A stretch of 64,000 bases of DNA, from the NCBI RefSeq assembly GCF_042139015.1, contig NZ_JBHIKY010000010.1, positions 62,001 through 126,000 on the forward strand, in the 5' to 3' direction. Origin of the DNA: JBHIKY01 sp042139015. GTDB lineage: Bacteria > Bacillota > Bacilli > Bacillales > Marinococcaceae. The translations under genes and the position numbers were made by a program. The notes under the pieces were generated by a model. The model was not told where the DNA came from. It was given only the letters and a program-made list of their open reading frames with translations, and searched no databases. This document shows, one piece after another, positions 17,415 to 26,127 of the stretch (the stretch's first letter is position 1; the number at the start of each line of letters is the position of its first letter).

Positions 17415-19058
17415 ATGCCAGAAATGAGCTGTGCGGAAGCAATCGTTGAGTGTATGGTACGTGAACAGGTGAAAAAAGTATTCTGTGTACCAGGAGAAAG
17501 TTATCTTCCGTTATTGGATGTTCTTTATGACAGTGACATCGACGTTATTTCGAACCGTCATGAAGGTGGTGCTGCGTTTATGGCCGAAGGGTATGCAAAG
17601 GCAACAAATGAAACTGCTGTCGTGCTTGCAACAAGAGGAGTAGGTGCCTCTAACCTTTCCATCGGTATTCATACTGCTTTTCAGGATTCTACCCCAATGG
17701 TCGTATTTCTTGGGCAGGTCCAGTCAAATTTTAAAGGAAGAGAAGGCTTTCAAGAAATGGAGCTGGACAGGTTTCTCAGTGAAATGACAAAGTGGGGTGT
17801 AGAACTTCTTCAGTCGGAACGCACCCCGGAACTGATTCAAAGAGCATTTAGAACAGCTGTATCCGGGCGTCCCGGGCCGGTGGTGGTATCTCTTCCGGAA
17901 GATGTTCTTCCGCAGGTGGCGGAAATGACTTTTGCCCCGCCTTCTGCAGCGCCAAAACCGACGTTAACTAAAGAACAAGGAATAGATGTCTTCCGCCATA
18001 TAAACAGTGCAGAGCGTCCGGTAATTATTGCCGGCGGCGGAATAAAGGCAGCGAATGCGGAATCCTCCCTAAAAAAGCTGGCAGAGCAAACCGGGATACC
18101 CGTTGTTTCATCCTTTCGGAGGCAGGATGTTTTTCCAAACAATCATGAGCTTTATTGTGGTCACTTAGGGCTGGGAAGTCCAAGCCAGCAAGTGGAAACG
18201 GTGAAAAAGGCAGACGTTATTTTGGCTATCGGTTCTAGATTGTCTGAGGTCACCACACAGGATTATACCATTATTACATCTGATCATACCCTCATACATA
18301 TTGATATTGATACAAATAGTATTGGAAAAGTTTTTCCGCCGGTACTCGGGATTGCAGCCGATGCAAAGAATGCCTGTGATGCCTTAATAGAGGAATGCAG
18401 GGAGGTAGATGTGAAGCGTTGGATATCCTGGAAAACTGAGCGGAGAGAAGCTTTTGAAAAAAGTAGTCGTCTTGAAGATGTCAGGGAAGAAAAAGTTTCT
18501 ATCGGCTACAAGGAAATCATGTCGATTTTTAATGAATTAAAGCCAAAGGATTGCTTTGTTACCAACGATGCAGGAAATTTCGCGGCATGGCTTCATAATT
18601 TTCACACTTTTACGGCGGAAAAATCTTTTGCTGGGCCGACGTCCGGGGCGATGGGATACGGATTTCCCGCAGCGATAGGTGCAAAGCTTGCACTTCCAAA
18701 AAAACCAGTAGTAAGTTTTTCAGGGGACGGAGGCTTTATGATGACGATGCAGGAAATCGAAACAGCCGTCCGCTGTAAGGTAGCAGTTATTGCGTTGGTA
18801 TTTAATAATGCCACCTACGGCACCATCCGAATGCATCAGGAAAAGATTTATCCGGATCGGGTAATCGGAACGCGTTTCGGGGAGGTGAATTTCTCGAAAA
18901 TTGCAGACGCAATGGGAGCCGTGGGAGTGAGAGCAGAGTCGGCTGTAGAATTTCGAAAAGCTTTTCAAAAAGCTCTGCAGGAAACGGAACGGCCGGTGAT
19001 AATAGAGATGAAAATGAATCCAAAGCAACTCTCTCCGACAATGATTTTATCTGAATAG
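17415..19058 (+). CDS. Thiamine-diphosphate enzyme, acetolactate synthase-like
   Basis: This 547-residue protein has the three domains of the acetolactate synthase/pyruvate oxidase family. The catalytic Glu is in SNRHEGGAAFMAEGYA (near residue 50) and the ThDP motif runs from GDGGFMMTMQE to NNATYG. It lacks a regulatory subunit gene and follows an aminotransferase directly, so it more likely decarboxylates or carboligates a 2-oxo acid made by that enzyme than serves branched-chain amino acid synthesis; this is inference. GGAGGAAG precedes the ATG at 17415. Confidence 0.8.
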   Translation: MPEMSCAEAIVECMVREQVKKVFCVPGESYLPLLDVLYDSDIDVISNRHEGGAAFMAEGYAKATNETAVVLATRGVGASNLSIGIHTAFQDSTPMVVFLGQVQSNFKGREGFQEMELDRFLSEMTKWGVELLQSERTPELIQRAFRTAVSGRPGPVVVSLPEDVLPQVAEMTFAPPSAAPKPTLTKEQGIDVFRHINSAERPVIIAGGGIKAANAESSLKKLAEQTGIPVVSSFRRQDVFPNNHELYCGHLGLGSPSQQVETVKKADVILAIGSRLSEVTTQDYTIITSDHTLIHIDIDTNSIGKVFPPVLGIAADAKNACDALIEECREVDVKRWISWKTERREAFEKSSRLEDVREEKVSIGYKEIMSIFNELKPKDCFVTNDAGNFAAWLHNFHTFTAEKSFAGPTSGAMGYGFPAAIGAKLALPKKPVVSFSGDGGFMMTMQEIETAVRCKVAVIALVFNNATYGTIRMHQEKIYPDRVIGTRFGEVNFSKIADAMGAVGVRAESAVEFRKAFQKALQETERPVIIEMKMNPKQLSPTMILSE

Positions 19059-19067
19059 CAAGACTAA

Positions 19068-19091
19068 AACCTGGTGGAAGCCGGGTTTTTT
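19068..19091 (+). terminator. Terminator after the TPP-enzyme gene
   Basis: AACCTGG and CCGGGTT pair with one wobble over a TGGAAG loop, followed by TTTT. It separates the aminotransferase operon from the RpiR-led operon. Confidence 0.75.
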
Positions 19092-19267
19092 GTATAGGAC
19101 ATTTACAAGATAAGCTGAGGCTTTCTTTTTTTGGAGCAGGAGGCAAGGATAGTAATTCATTAAAAGAACTTAAAATTCAGATTTCTTTTTAAATAAAGGT
19201 TGACTAAGAAGGATATCATGCATTAAAGTTTATATTTAGAAGGAAAAACTTCATCAGAGGAGACGGT

Positions 19268-20113
19268 ATGAATAATAACGTGCGGGAGACGATTAAAAAG
19301 CATTATGGATCATTGTCCCACGGTCAAAAGAAAGTAGCAGAGTTTTTTATTCACCATCTTGATGAAGCGGCGCTTTTGACAGCGTTCCAGATTGGTAAAA
19401 AGACTGGTGTGAGCGAAACGACTGTTATCAGGCTCTCATATGCTTTAGGTTTTCGAGGATATTCACAGATGCAGGAAAGCATCCGGAAAAATTGGCTGGC
19501 TGAAAAGAAGCCCACATCTAATTCTGATACGTCAAGACAGGACAATACGCAAAACAAAATTCAACACGTTTTCGAGAAGGAGAAATCCATTTTAAATCAA
19601 CTTCCAGGACAATTACACTCAGGAGAGCTATGGAATGCAGCAAAAAAATTAATAAAAGCGGATCGAATTTTCATAGGAGGGTTTGGCAGCTCCTTTTCAG
19701 CCAGCTATTGGCTGTATTACGCATTAAAGCAAATGCGTCCGAATGTTTCTTCTTCCAGTGAAACTGGATTTTTACTAGAAGATATTTGTGAGCTTGGTAA
19801 AAATTCAGCCGCCGTCATTTTTTCATTTCCACGCTACCGAAAAGAAGCAATCCTCCTGGCGGATGCAGTGAAAGAGCAGCAGGCGCCTATCATTGCATTA
19901 ACGAACAGGCATCTATCTCCGCTGGGACATACCGCAGAAATTACGCTGACGACTGAGGAGCAGATGAATGCGGGCCATCACTCCATCGCTTCAGTCATCT
20001 GCCTGACGGAAATGTTGATTGCCGGTATTCAATCATTGGATCAAGAGGCTGTTAGCAGCCGCCAACAGAAGCTGGAACAGTTGTATGCCGCTCAAAATCT
20101 TTTTCTTGAATAA
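19268..20113 (+). CDS. RpiR/MurR family transcriptional regulator
   Basis: This 281-residue protein has an N-terminal helix-turn-helix (IGKKTGVSETTVIRLSYALGF, residues 38-58) and a C-terminal SIS domain from about residue 125 (RIFIGGFGSSFSASYW), the RpiR layout. SIS domains sense phosphosugars in most members, but several Bacillus members control amino-acid operons. It is the first gene of a five-gene unit with a transporter and three amino-acid enzymes, so it probably controls them. Confidence 0.88.
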   Translation: MNNNVRETIKKHYGSLSHGQKKVAEFFIHHLDEAALLTAFQIGKKTGVSETTVIRLSYALGFRGYSQMQESIRKNWLAEKKPTSNSDTSRQDNTQNKIQHVFEKEKSILNQLPGQLHSGELWNAAKKLIKADRIFIGGFGSSFSASYWLYYALKQMRPNVSSSSETGFLLEDICELGKNSAAVIFSFPRYRKEAILLADAVKEQQAPIIALTNRHLSPLGHTAEITLTTEEQMNAGHHSIASVICLTEMLIAGIQSLDQEAVSSRQQKLEQLYAAQNLFLE

Positions 20114-20138
20114 CATTTAGTGGGAAAGGGGTAATGGA

Positions 20139-21518
20139 ATGAACAGTCTGCCTAAATCGAAGGAAACAGAGGTTATGGAAGCATATAGTAAGAGTGATTA
20201 TGCAAAATTCGTACTCCCATCATTATTAGGAATATTATTATTTATGGTCCCTGTAACATTAGAAGAAGGAATAACGATTCCCGTTGCATTCTTAGCAAAC
20301 CAGCTGAACGCCTGGCTGGCCACAGCCATCCCTTATTTTGCTGTCGGAACTATTATTATTTCTGTACTTGCTTCCTTGGCTGCAATGCTTCTTAAACCGG
20401 CATTTGTACTAGAAAGTCCTTTTCTATCCAATCTTCTTAATGTCAGCAGGTTTTGGCTTGCCGCCAGGATTCTCGGGATGTTTTTCGCAATAATGGCCTT
20501 GTTTCAGCTTGGTCCTGAGATGATTTTTTCAGAAAATACGGGCGGGCTGCTCTTGTTCGAATTAATACCGATACTGTTTACTACCTTTTTGCTGGCAGGC
20601 TTGTTTTTGCCACTGCTATTAAATTTTGGCCTTCTGGAGTTTTTTGGAACTCTTTTAATAAAATTAATGCGTCCGGTGTTTACTCTGCCGGGGAGGTCCT
20701 CTCTTGATTGTCTTGCTTCCTGGGTCGGAGACGGAACGATCGGGGTTTTATTAACGACCAAGCAGTATGAGCAGGGGTACTATACGAAAAGAGAAGCAGC
20801 TGTGGTTGCAACGACTTTTTCAGTGGTATCGATAACGTTTACAATTGTTGTTATTTCCTATTTAGAAATGGAGCATTATTTTCTTCATTATTATTTTACT
20901 ATTATTGTCGCCGGATTGGCAGCAGCTATTATCATGCCGCGTATTCCTCCACTGTCGAAGAAAGCAGAGAGCGGCTTTGAAGAAACAGAGCTTAAAACCG
21001 AAAAACCTATCCCTGCCAACATTTCTACAGTCAAATGGGGAATTTTTCAAGCTGTCAAAAAAGCTAAAACGAATGAAAGGTTCTCCGCCGTTATGAAGCA
21101 AAGCCTTCACAACGTCCTCGATATGTGGTTTGGTGTAATTCCTATAGTGATGGCAATTGGGACGGTGGCTCTCATAATTGCAGAATACACTGCCACTTTT
21201 ACGATAATTGGAATGCCATTTGAACCAATTCTTGCATTGATGCAGGTGCCGGAGGCTTCAGAAGCAGCTCAAACAATGGTTGTCGGCTTTGCAGATATGT
21301 TCTTACCGGCAGTCATTGGAAGCGGAATTGAAAGTGAAATGACGAAGTTTATTATCGCATGTGTTTCTGTCACTCAGTTAATTTATATGTCAGAAATGGG
21401 CGGACTGCTGCTTGGTTCGAAGCTGCCCGTACGCTTGCTGGATCTGATTTTTATATTTCTTTTGCGTACATTCATTACTCTTCCCATCGTAGTTGGCATT
21501 GCTCATATCATTTTTTAA
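20139..21518 (+). CDS. YjiH family membrane transporter (nucleoside-recognition/Gate domain)
   Basis: This 459-residue protein has about ten hydrophobic helices and the conserved GRSSLDCLASWVGDGTIGVLLT segment of YjiH-like Gate-domain proteins. The substrate of this family is poorly known. Being sandwiched between an RpiR regulator and an M20 amidohydrolase, it is a good candidate for uptake of an amino acid or N-acyl amino acid. GGAAAGGGG precedes the start. Confidence 0.75.
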   Translation: MNSLPKSKETEVMEAYSKSDYAKFVLPSLLGILLFMVPVTLEEGITIPVAFLANQLNAWLATAIPYFAVGTIIISVLASLAAMLLKPAFVLESPFLSNLLNVSRFWLAARILGMFFAIMALFQLGPEMIFSENTGGLLLFELIPILFTTFLLAGLFLPLLLNFGLLEFFGTLLIKLMRPVFTLPGRSSLDCLASWVGDGTIGVLLTTKQYEQGYYTKREAAVVATTFSVVSITFTIVVISYLEMEHYFLHYYFTIIVAGLAAAIIMPRIPPLSKKAESGFEETELKTEKPIPANISTVKWGIFQAVKKAKTNERFSAVMKQSLHNVLDMWFGVIPIVMAIGTVALIIAEYTATFTIIGMPFEPILALMQVPEASEAAQTMVVGFADMFLPAVIGSGIESEMTKFIIACVSVTQLIYMSEMGGLLLGSKLPVRLLDLIFIFLLRTFITLPIVVGIAHIIF

Positions 21519-21545
21519 TCGATTCGATTTTGGAGGTCGTGCTTG

Positions 21546-22700
21546 ATGTGTGATCCATTATATTATTTAAATCTTCATAAAGATAGCCTGCTTAACACGT
21601 ACACCGAATTGCATGCATTGGCGGAACCAAGCTGGCAGGAAAAATATACGTCAGACTATATTAAAAAGAAGCTTTCAGCAGCAGGCTATCACGTTCGTAC
21701 GTATGCCGGTCATTACGGACTTACTACAGATCTTCCCGGTAAGAGCCAAAAAGTTATTGCACTTCGTGCTGACATGGATGCGCTTTTGCAGGAGAAAAAT
21801 GGAAAGATAATTGCAAATCATTCCTGCGGGCACGACGCCCACAGTACGATGGTGTTATATACCGCACTGGCGCTTATTCAGAACCGGGTAAAGCTCGATC
21901 ATACCGTCCGGTTCATTTTTCAGCCTGCCGAAGAAAAAGCAGAAGGCGCAAGCTGCATGAAGAAAGAAGGTGTATTGGAAAATGTATCTTTTTTAGCCGG
22001 TATTCACCTGAGGCCCGCCTTTGAAGTACCATTCCAAAAAGCCTCCCCTGTCATCTCACACGGTTCTACTGCAGCATTAAGAGGAACGATCAGGGGATTG
22101 CAGGCGCACGCCTCGCGTCCGGAAGAAGGGAACAATCCGATTGAAGCAGCCTCATTATTAATTCAAGCATTACAGAGCATTAGGCTGAAAGAAAAAGGCC
22201 GTTATTCACTAAAAATTACTTCCATACAGAGTGGGGAATCATCAAATATTATACCAGAGACAGCCAGGTTCAATTTTGATCTTCGGGCGGAGACGAATGA
22301 CATAATGCAGCGATTGCTGACAAAAGCAAAATCAATCATTTTGAACATAGCTGAACTGACGGAGTCAGACATTTCTTTCGAGATAGAAGGATATTCACCT
22401 GCCGCAGTCTTTAATGCATCAGCTGTCGATACTGCATCAAAGGCAATCGCACATGTACTGGGAGAGGATAACGTCGTTCCTGACTGTGTTTCCCCAGGGG
22501 CAGAGGATTTTCATTATTACACTCTTGATAATCCGGGCCTGGCAGCAACCATGATCGGGCTTGGCTGCGACTTAAAACCGGGCCTGCACCATCCTGATAT
22601 GAGTTTTCAACCTGATGCACTACTCTATGGTGCTAAAATTTTATCAAAGCTGATGCTGCTTGCAGATAAACAGGCATTGGGAGAGGAGAGTGCCGGATGA
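21546..22700 (+). CDS. M20 family amidohydrolase, probable N-acyl (succinyl) amino acid hydrolase
   Basis: This 384-residue member of the M20D carboxypeptidase/aminoacylase group has metal ligands in RADMDALL, SCGHDAHSTM (residues about 92-101), PAEEKAEGA and a C-terminal HHPDM. It should remove an acyl group from an N-acyl-L-amino acid. The setting (M20-GNAT-racemase) is that of the Geobacillus pathway in which D-amino acids are N-succinylated, racemised and desuccinylated. TTG 21543 or ATG 21546 could start it; GGAGG lies upstream. Confidence 0.82.
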   Translation: MCDPLYYLNLHKDSLLNTYTELHALAEPSWQEKYTSDYIKKKLSAAGYHVRTYAGHYGLTTDLPGKSQKVIALRADMDALLQEKNGKIIANHSCGHDAHSTMVLYTALALIQNRVKLDHTVRFIFQPAEEKAEGASCMKKEGVLENVSFLAGIHLRPAFEVPFQKASPVISHGSTAALRGTIRGLQAHASRPEEGNNPIEAASLLIQALQSIRLKEKGRYSLKITSIQSGESSNIIPETARFNFDLRAETNDIMQRLLTKAKSIILNIAELTESDISFEIEGYSPAAVFNASAVDTASKAIAHVLGEDNVVPDCVSPGAEDFHYYTLDNPGLAATMIGLGCDLKPGLHHPDMSFQPDALLYGAKILSKLMLLADKQALGEESAG

Positions 22701-23491
22701 ATATTTTAATACAACTCATGGAAACGCCGCATCAATTAGAGCAAGTCCGGAAACTTGAAGCAGCTATTTGGGGAAGAGATGAGTCTGTACCGATTCACCA
22801 AACTTCGACGGCTGTAAAAAATGGAGGCTTTGTCTTAGGAGCTTTTATTCATGATGAATTAGTTGGCTTTCAGTACAGTTTTCCAGGGTTTGACGGCAAT
22901 ATTCCTTATCTATGCTCTCATACACTTGGGATAAAAAAAGAATTTCGGAAAATGGGAGTTGGCAGAAAGCTGAAGCTGGCTCAAAAAGAAATGGCGCTGC
23001 GAAAGAACTATGAATTGATTACCTGGACGTATGATCCGCTGGAAACCGTAAATGGTTATTTGAATCTTCATAAGCTTGGAGCGGTTTGTTCTACATATCT
23101 TAATGATGCGTATGGAGAATTAGCTGATGGATTGAATGATGGCCTGGCTTCAGATCGGTTTTTGGTGAGCTGGTCCATTCAAAATGAGAAAAGAGTAAGT
23201 AGAATTGATTCGATTGAAACGATAAATTGTGCGTTTCAAGTATCAATAAGAAACGGATTTTTGTTTCCAAATCAGGTTCAAGCCAAGGTTCATGACAATC
23301 TGGTGTTAGTCCCTGTACCAGGAAACTTTCAGCAGATGAAAAGGGAGAGCATGTCCATTGCGAAAGAGTGGAGGAACCGGTGCCGGAGTGTATTTACTTC
23401 TTATTTTGATGAAGGATGGGAAGCAACTGATCTACGAAGAGATAATAAAAACAACAATTTATTTTATTATCTGCTGGAGAAACGAAGATGA
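22697..23491 (+). CDS. GNAT family acyltransferase, probable D-amino acid N-succinyltransferase
   Basis: This 264-residue protein has an N-terminal GNAT fold; LGIKKEFRKMGVGRKLKLAQ (near residue 75) is the acyl-CoA pyrophosphate-binding motif. The C-terminal half is longer than in ordinary acetyltransferases, as in the succinyltransferase found beside N-succinylamino acid racemase in Geobacillus. Its ATG overlaps the stop of the M20 gene by 4 bases. Succinyl-CoA as donor is inferred from context. Confidence 0.75.
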   Translation: MNILIQLMETPHQLEQVRKLEAAIWGRDESVPIHQTSTAVKNGGFVLGAFIHDELVGFQYSFPGFDGNIPYLCSHTLGIKKEFRKMGVGRKLKLAQKEMALRKNYELITWTYDPLETVNGYLNLHKLGAVCSTYLNDAYGELADGLNDGLASDRFLVSWSIQNEKRVSRIDSIETINCAFQVSIRNGFLFPNQVQAKVHDNLVLVPVPGNFQQMKRESMSIAKEWRNRCRSVFTSYFDEGWEATDLRRDNKNNNLFYYLLEKRR

Positions 23492-23503
23492 GGAGAGTTT
23501 ACA

Positions 23504-24622
23504 ATGGAGATAAATAACATAATTCTCAGGCACATTAAAATGGATCTTCTGCATCCATTTACTACGAGTGTTGGAACGGAAAAAGATAAAGAGATTATTA
23601 TAGTAGAAATTCAATCAGTAAACGGTGAATCAGGATGGGGTGAATCGGTCTCCATAACTGATCCAATATACAATGAGGAAACAATAACAACAAATTGGCA
23701 CATTATAAGTGATTTTTTAATTCCATTATTATTTAAAGAAAATATCTCTCATCCAGTTAAAGTCACCGAACGATTCAAGAAGATACGCGGTAACTTTAAC
23801 GCAAAAGCAGCTCTCGAATGTGCGATATGGGACTTATATGCGAAGGAACAAAAAGTGCCGCTTGCAAAAGCGCTGGGAGGGAAGAAAAAGCATATTGATG
23901 TTGGCATAAGCGTTGGAATTCAAGCCTCTGTATCGGAAATGCTCGATCAAATCAAGCTTTCGTTAAATCAAGGCTACCAGAGGGTAAAAATTAAAATTAA
24001 GCCGAAATGGGATGTAAATATATTAGCAGCTGTTAGAGAAGCCTTTCCTGACATTGAACTGATGGCGGATGCAAACTGTGCTTATACGTTAAAGGATATC
24101 GATCATTTGAAAAAGCTGGATGATTTTAACTTAATGATGATTGAACAGCCATTTGCTCATGACGACATTGTCGATCATGCCAGACTGCAGGAACAGCTGC
24201 AGACTCCCATTTGTCTTGACGAAAGTATTCATTCTGCGGAAGATGCACGAAAAGCAGTCGAGCTGGGAAGCTGTCGCATAATTAATTTGAAAATCGGCCG
24301 TGTCGGCGGGTTAACTGAGTCTAAAAAAATTCATGATTTTTGTAAATCAAGAAATATTCCTGTCTGGTGCGGGGGCATGTTAGAGAGCGGCATTGGGCGT
24401 GCCCATAATATTGCATTAACGACCCTGGAGAATTTTATTCTTCCTGGAGATACAGCCCCTTCCTCCCATTACTGGGAAGAGGATATTATTGAACCTTCGT
24501 TTGAAATGAAAGAAGGGGGTATTCCTGTACCTGATGGCTTTGGAATAGGAGTGCAACCAAAAAGAAAGCTGCTGGAGCAGCTGACATTAAAAAGTAAAGT
24601 ATTTTCGAAGGCATCCATATAA
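23504..24622 (+). CDS. N-succinylamino acid racemase / o-succinylbenzoate synthase family enzyme
   Basis: This 372-residue enolase-superfamily enzyme has the acid/base lysines in the VKIKIKP motif (near 163-165) and NLKIGRVGG (near 263), and metal ligands in MADANC (near 189), MIEQPF (near 214) and LDESIHS (near 239), the numbering of known NSAR/OSBS enzymes. Menaquinone genes are absent around it, while a GNAT transferase and an M20 hydrolase are immediately upstream, which favours N-succinylamino acid racemisation over a menC role. Confidence 0.85.
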   Translation: MEINNIILRHIKMDLLHPFTTSVGTEKDKEIIIVEIQSVNGESGWGESVSITDPIYNEETITTNWHIISDFLIPLLFKENISHPVKVTERFKKIRGNFNAKAALECAIWDLYAKEQKVPLAKALGGKKKHIDVGISVGIQASVSEMLDQIKLSLNQGYQRVKIKIKPKWDVNILAAVREAFPDIELMADANCAYTLKDIDHLKKLDDFNLMMIEQPFAHDDIVDHARLQEQLQTPICLDESIHSAEDARKAVELGSCRIINLKIGRVGGLTESKKIHDFCKSRNIPVWCGGMLESGIGRAHNIALTTLENFILPGDTAPSSHYWEEDIIEPSFEMKEGGIPVPDGFGIGVQPKRKLLEQLTLKSKVFSKASI

Positions 24623-24634
24623 GGGTGCTTTTTT
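24611..24634 (+). terminator. Terminator overlapping the racemase stop codon
   Basis: GCATCC and GGGTGC pair (one wobble) across the stop codon, followed by six T. Confidence 0.65.
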
Positions 24635-24852
24635 CCATGCTATGCTAAACTTTATTGGAATTTATTGTTATTTTTCTCGTGCGATAGCCACTTTCTGCTT
24701 TAAAGAACAGCTTCTTACACCAACTATTGATAAACTATAGGTGATTATTGTTATGTTTAAGTGTGTAAAATATAGGTGAAACAGTGAACTGTAATTGGAA
24801 ATGTATTAAAATATAATAATCATAGAACAGCTGGTTAATGAAGGAGGAGCAT

Positions 24853-25680
24853 GTGTTGAGGATGGAAAAGAATTTACATAAAGATGCTATGAAAATGTTG
24901 AAGCTGACGAGCAGAACATTTTATATTCCAATAACCCTGCTGGAACCAAAACTTAAAAAAACAGTCGCCTCAGCATATCTATGTATGAGAGCCATGGACG
25001 AAATAGAAGACCACCAATCACTGGATTTACGTACAAAGTATTATTTGTTGCGCTCGGCGAGTGAATTCTTAAACGGGCCATTCAATAATGAAGCATACCA
25101 TGCTCTGCTTGAGCCTTACAAAAAAGAGCTTCCTGAAGTTACCTGGAGGCTAGGCGATTGGATCTCACTTTGTCCTGACGAAGCAGTGGAAAACGTAAAA
25201 GCTTCCACAAGCACGATGGCTGATGGGATGGCGTATTGGGCACAAAAGAATTGGGAGATTAAAAATAGAGAAGATCTCGATGATTATACATACTATGTAG
25301 CTGGATTAGTAGGGGTTATGCTTTCGGATATCTGGGAGCAGATTGCCGGTAACAAAACGAACAGAGAGCTTGCTGTAGCTTATGGACGAGGATTACAAGC
25401 GGTCAATATGCTCCGAAATCAGCAGGAGGATGATGAACGCGGTGTGTCATTCCTCCCTGATGGTTGGAGCGAGCAGGACCTGTTTACATATGCAGAAAAC
25501 AATCTTGCATTAGGCGAGGAATACATGAAAGATCTTGACAATAGAAGTATTATTTTATTTTGTAAAATACCATTAACACTCGCTAAAAAAACTATTAACG
25601 CCCTTAAAAGCGGCAGAGAAAAGATGTCGAGAACAGAAGTAGAAACCACCATTGATGAGATTGTAAATGAAAGAAGATAA
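24853..25680 (+). CDS. Squalene/phytoene synthase family protein
   Basis: This protein of about 275 residues has the first aspartate-rich motif intact (MRAMDEIEDH). In the second motif the first Asp is replaced: LRNQQEDDERG instead of the usual RDxxED. Family enzymes condense two prenyl diphosphates head to head, but some bacilli members act as prenyl diphosphatases. AAGGAGG at 24841-24847 favours GTG 24853 or TTG 24856 over ATG 24838. A terminator follows and the gene is alone, so no carotenoid or hopanoid pathway can be assigned. Confidence 0.78.
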   Translation: MLRMEKNLHKDAMKMLKLTSRTFYIPITLLEPKLKKTVASAYLCMRAMDEIEDHQSLDLRTKYYLLRSASEFLNGPFNNEAYHALLEPYKKELPEVTWRLGDWISLCPDEAVENVKASTSTMADGMAYWAQKNWEIKNREDLDDYTYYVAGLVGVMLSDIWEQIAGNKTNRELAVAYGRGLQAVNMLRNQQEDDERGVSFLPDGWSEQDLFTYAENNLALGEEYMKDLDNRSIILFCKIPLTLAKKTINALKSGREKMSRTEVETTIDEIVNERR

Positions 25681-25709
25681 AAAGAAAGCTATTAAATATT
25701 GGGATTAAT

Positions 25710-25749
25710 AAGCAGGGAGGGGCAGGGTCCTTTCCTGCTTTATTTTTTC
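25710..25749 (+). terminator. Terminator after the prenyl synthase-like gene
   Basis: AAGCAGG and CCTGCTT flank a GC-rich loop, followed by TATTTTTT. Confidence 0.7.
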
Positions 25750-25803
25750 GTTGTAAAAAGTGAAAACATGGTAATCTGAAGTGGTAGCCCGAAGTATAGA
25801 AAG

Positions 25804-25928
25804 TTAATCATCATAAGATTGAGGAATTAATTTATTAACAATGAAAACAATGGTAACGAAAACACATGCCATTAATAAGGGACGTATCCCACCATGATCT
25901 ACAGTATGAAAGAGTATCTCTCTACTTA
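25804..25928 (-). pseudogene. C-terminal relic of a membrane protein cut by a Tn3-type end
   Basis: On the minus strand a frame reads SREILFHTVDHGGIRPL, then a hydrophobic helix and a TAA at 25804. Its upstream continuation falls inside a Tn3 terminal repeat, so only the last 40 or so residues of a real gene seem to remain. The parent family was not recognised. Confidence 0.3.
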
Positions 25929-25966
25929 GGGGTCCTACCAACAAACCGCGGAAAACATACACTAAG
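25929..25966 (+). repeat. Tn3-family 38-bp terminal inverted repeat (left-end orientation)
   Basis: The 38 bases begin GGGGTCCTACCAAC and end ACACTAAG, the layout of Tn3-family ends of the Tn4430/Tn1546 type (GGGGT...CTAAG). The outer GGGG faces left, so the element would extend to the right. Confidence 0.7.
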
Positions 25967-25985
25967 CAAATTTTGACATAAACAA

Positions 25986-26024
25986 AGCCGAGTTTCCTAT
26001 GCTAAGGAATCTTTGGCTTTTTTT
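25986..26024 (+). terminator. Hairpin with T run inside the transposon border
   Basis: AAGCC...TCCT pairs imperfectly with AGGA...GGCTT and is followed by seven T. It lies between two Tn3-type ends, with no plus-strand gene just before it. Confidence 0.55.
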
Positions 26025-26030
26025 ATTATT

Positions 26031-26068
26031 GGGGTAACGTTAGAAAATGCGGAATTACAAATGGCAAA
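26031..26068 (+). repeat. Second Tn3-type terminal repeat, Tn1546-like
   Basis: It starts GGGGTAACGTTAG and contains AAAATGCGG and TTACAA, matching the Tn1546-type end for roughly 30 bases before diverging. The related repeat in opposite orientation is at 42754-42791. Confidence 0.55.
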
Positions 26069-26127
26069 ATGAGTAGCAAAATGTTTTGCTACTCATTTTA
26101 CTATAATCAGCTTCATTTATTATTGTT

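Noticed and set aside
23504..24622. Assignment as menC of menaquinone synthesis
   Set aside because: No other men genes are near, and the GNAT and M20 partners fit N-succinylamino acid metabolism better.
25804..25962. 52-codon minus-strand frame with a GTG start
   Set aside because: Its first 11 codons lie inside a Tn3 terminal repeat, so the start is accidental; only the downstream part was kept as a relic.
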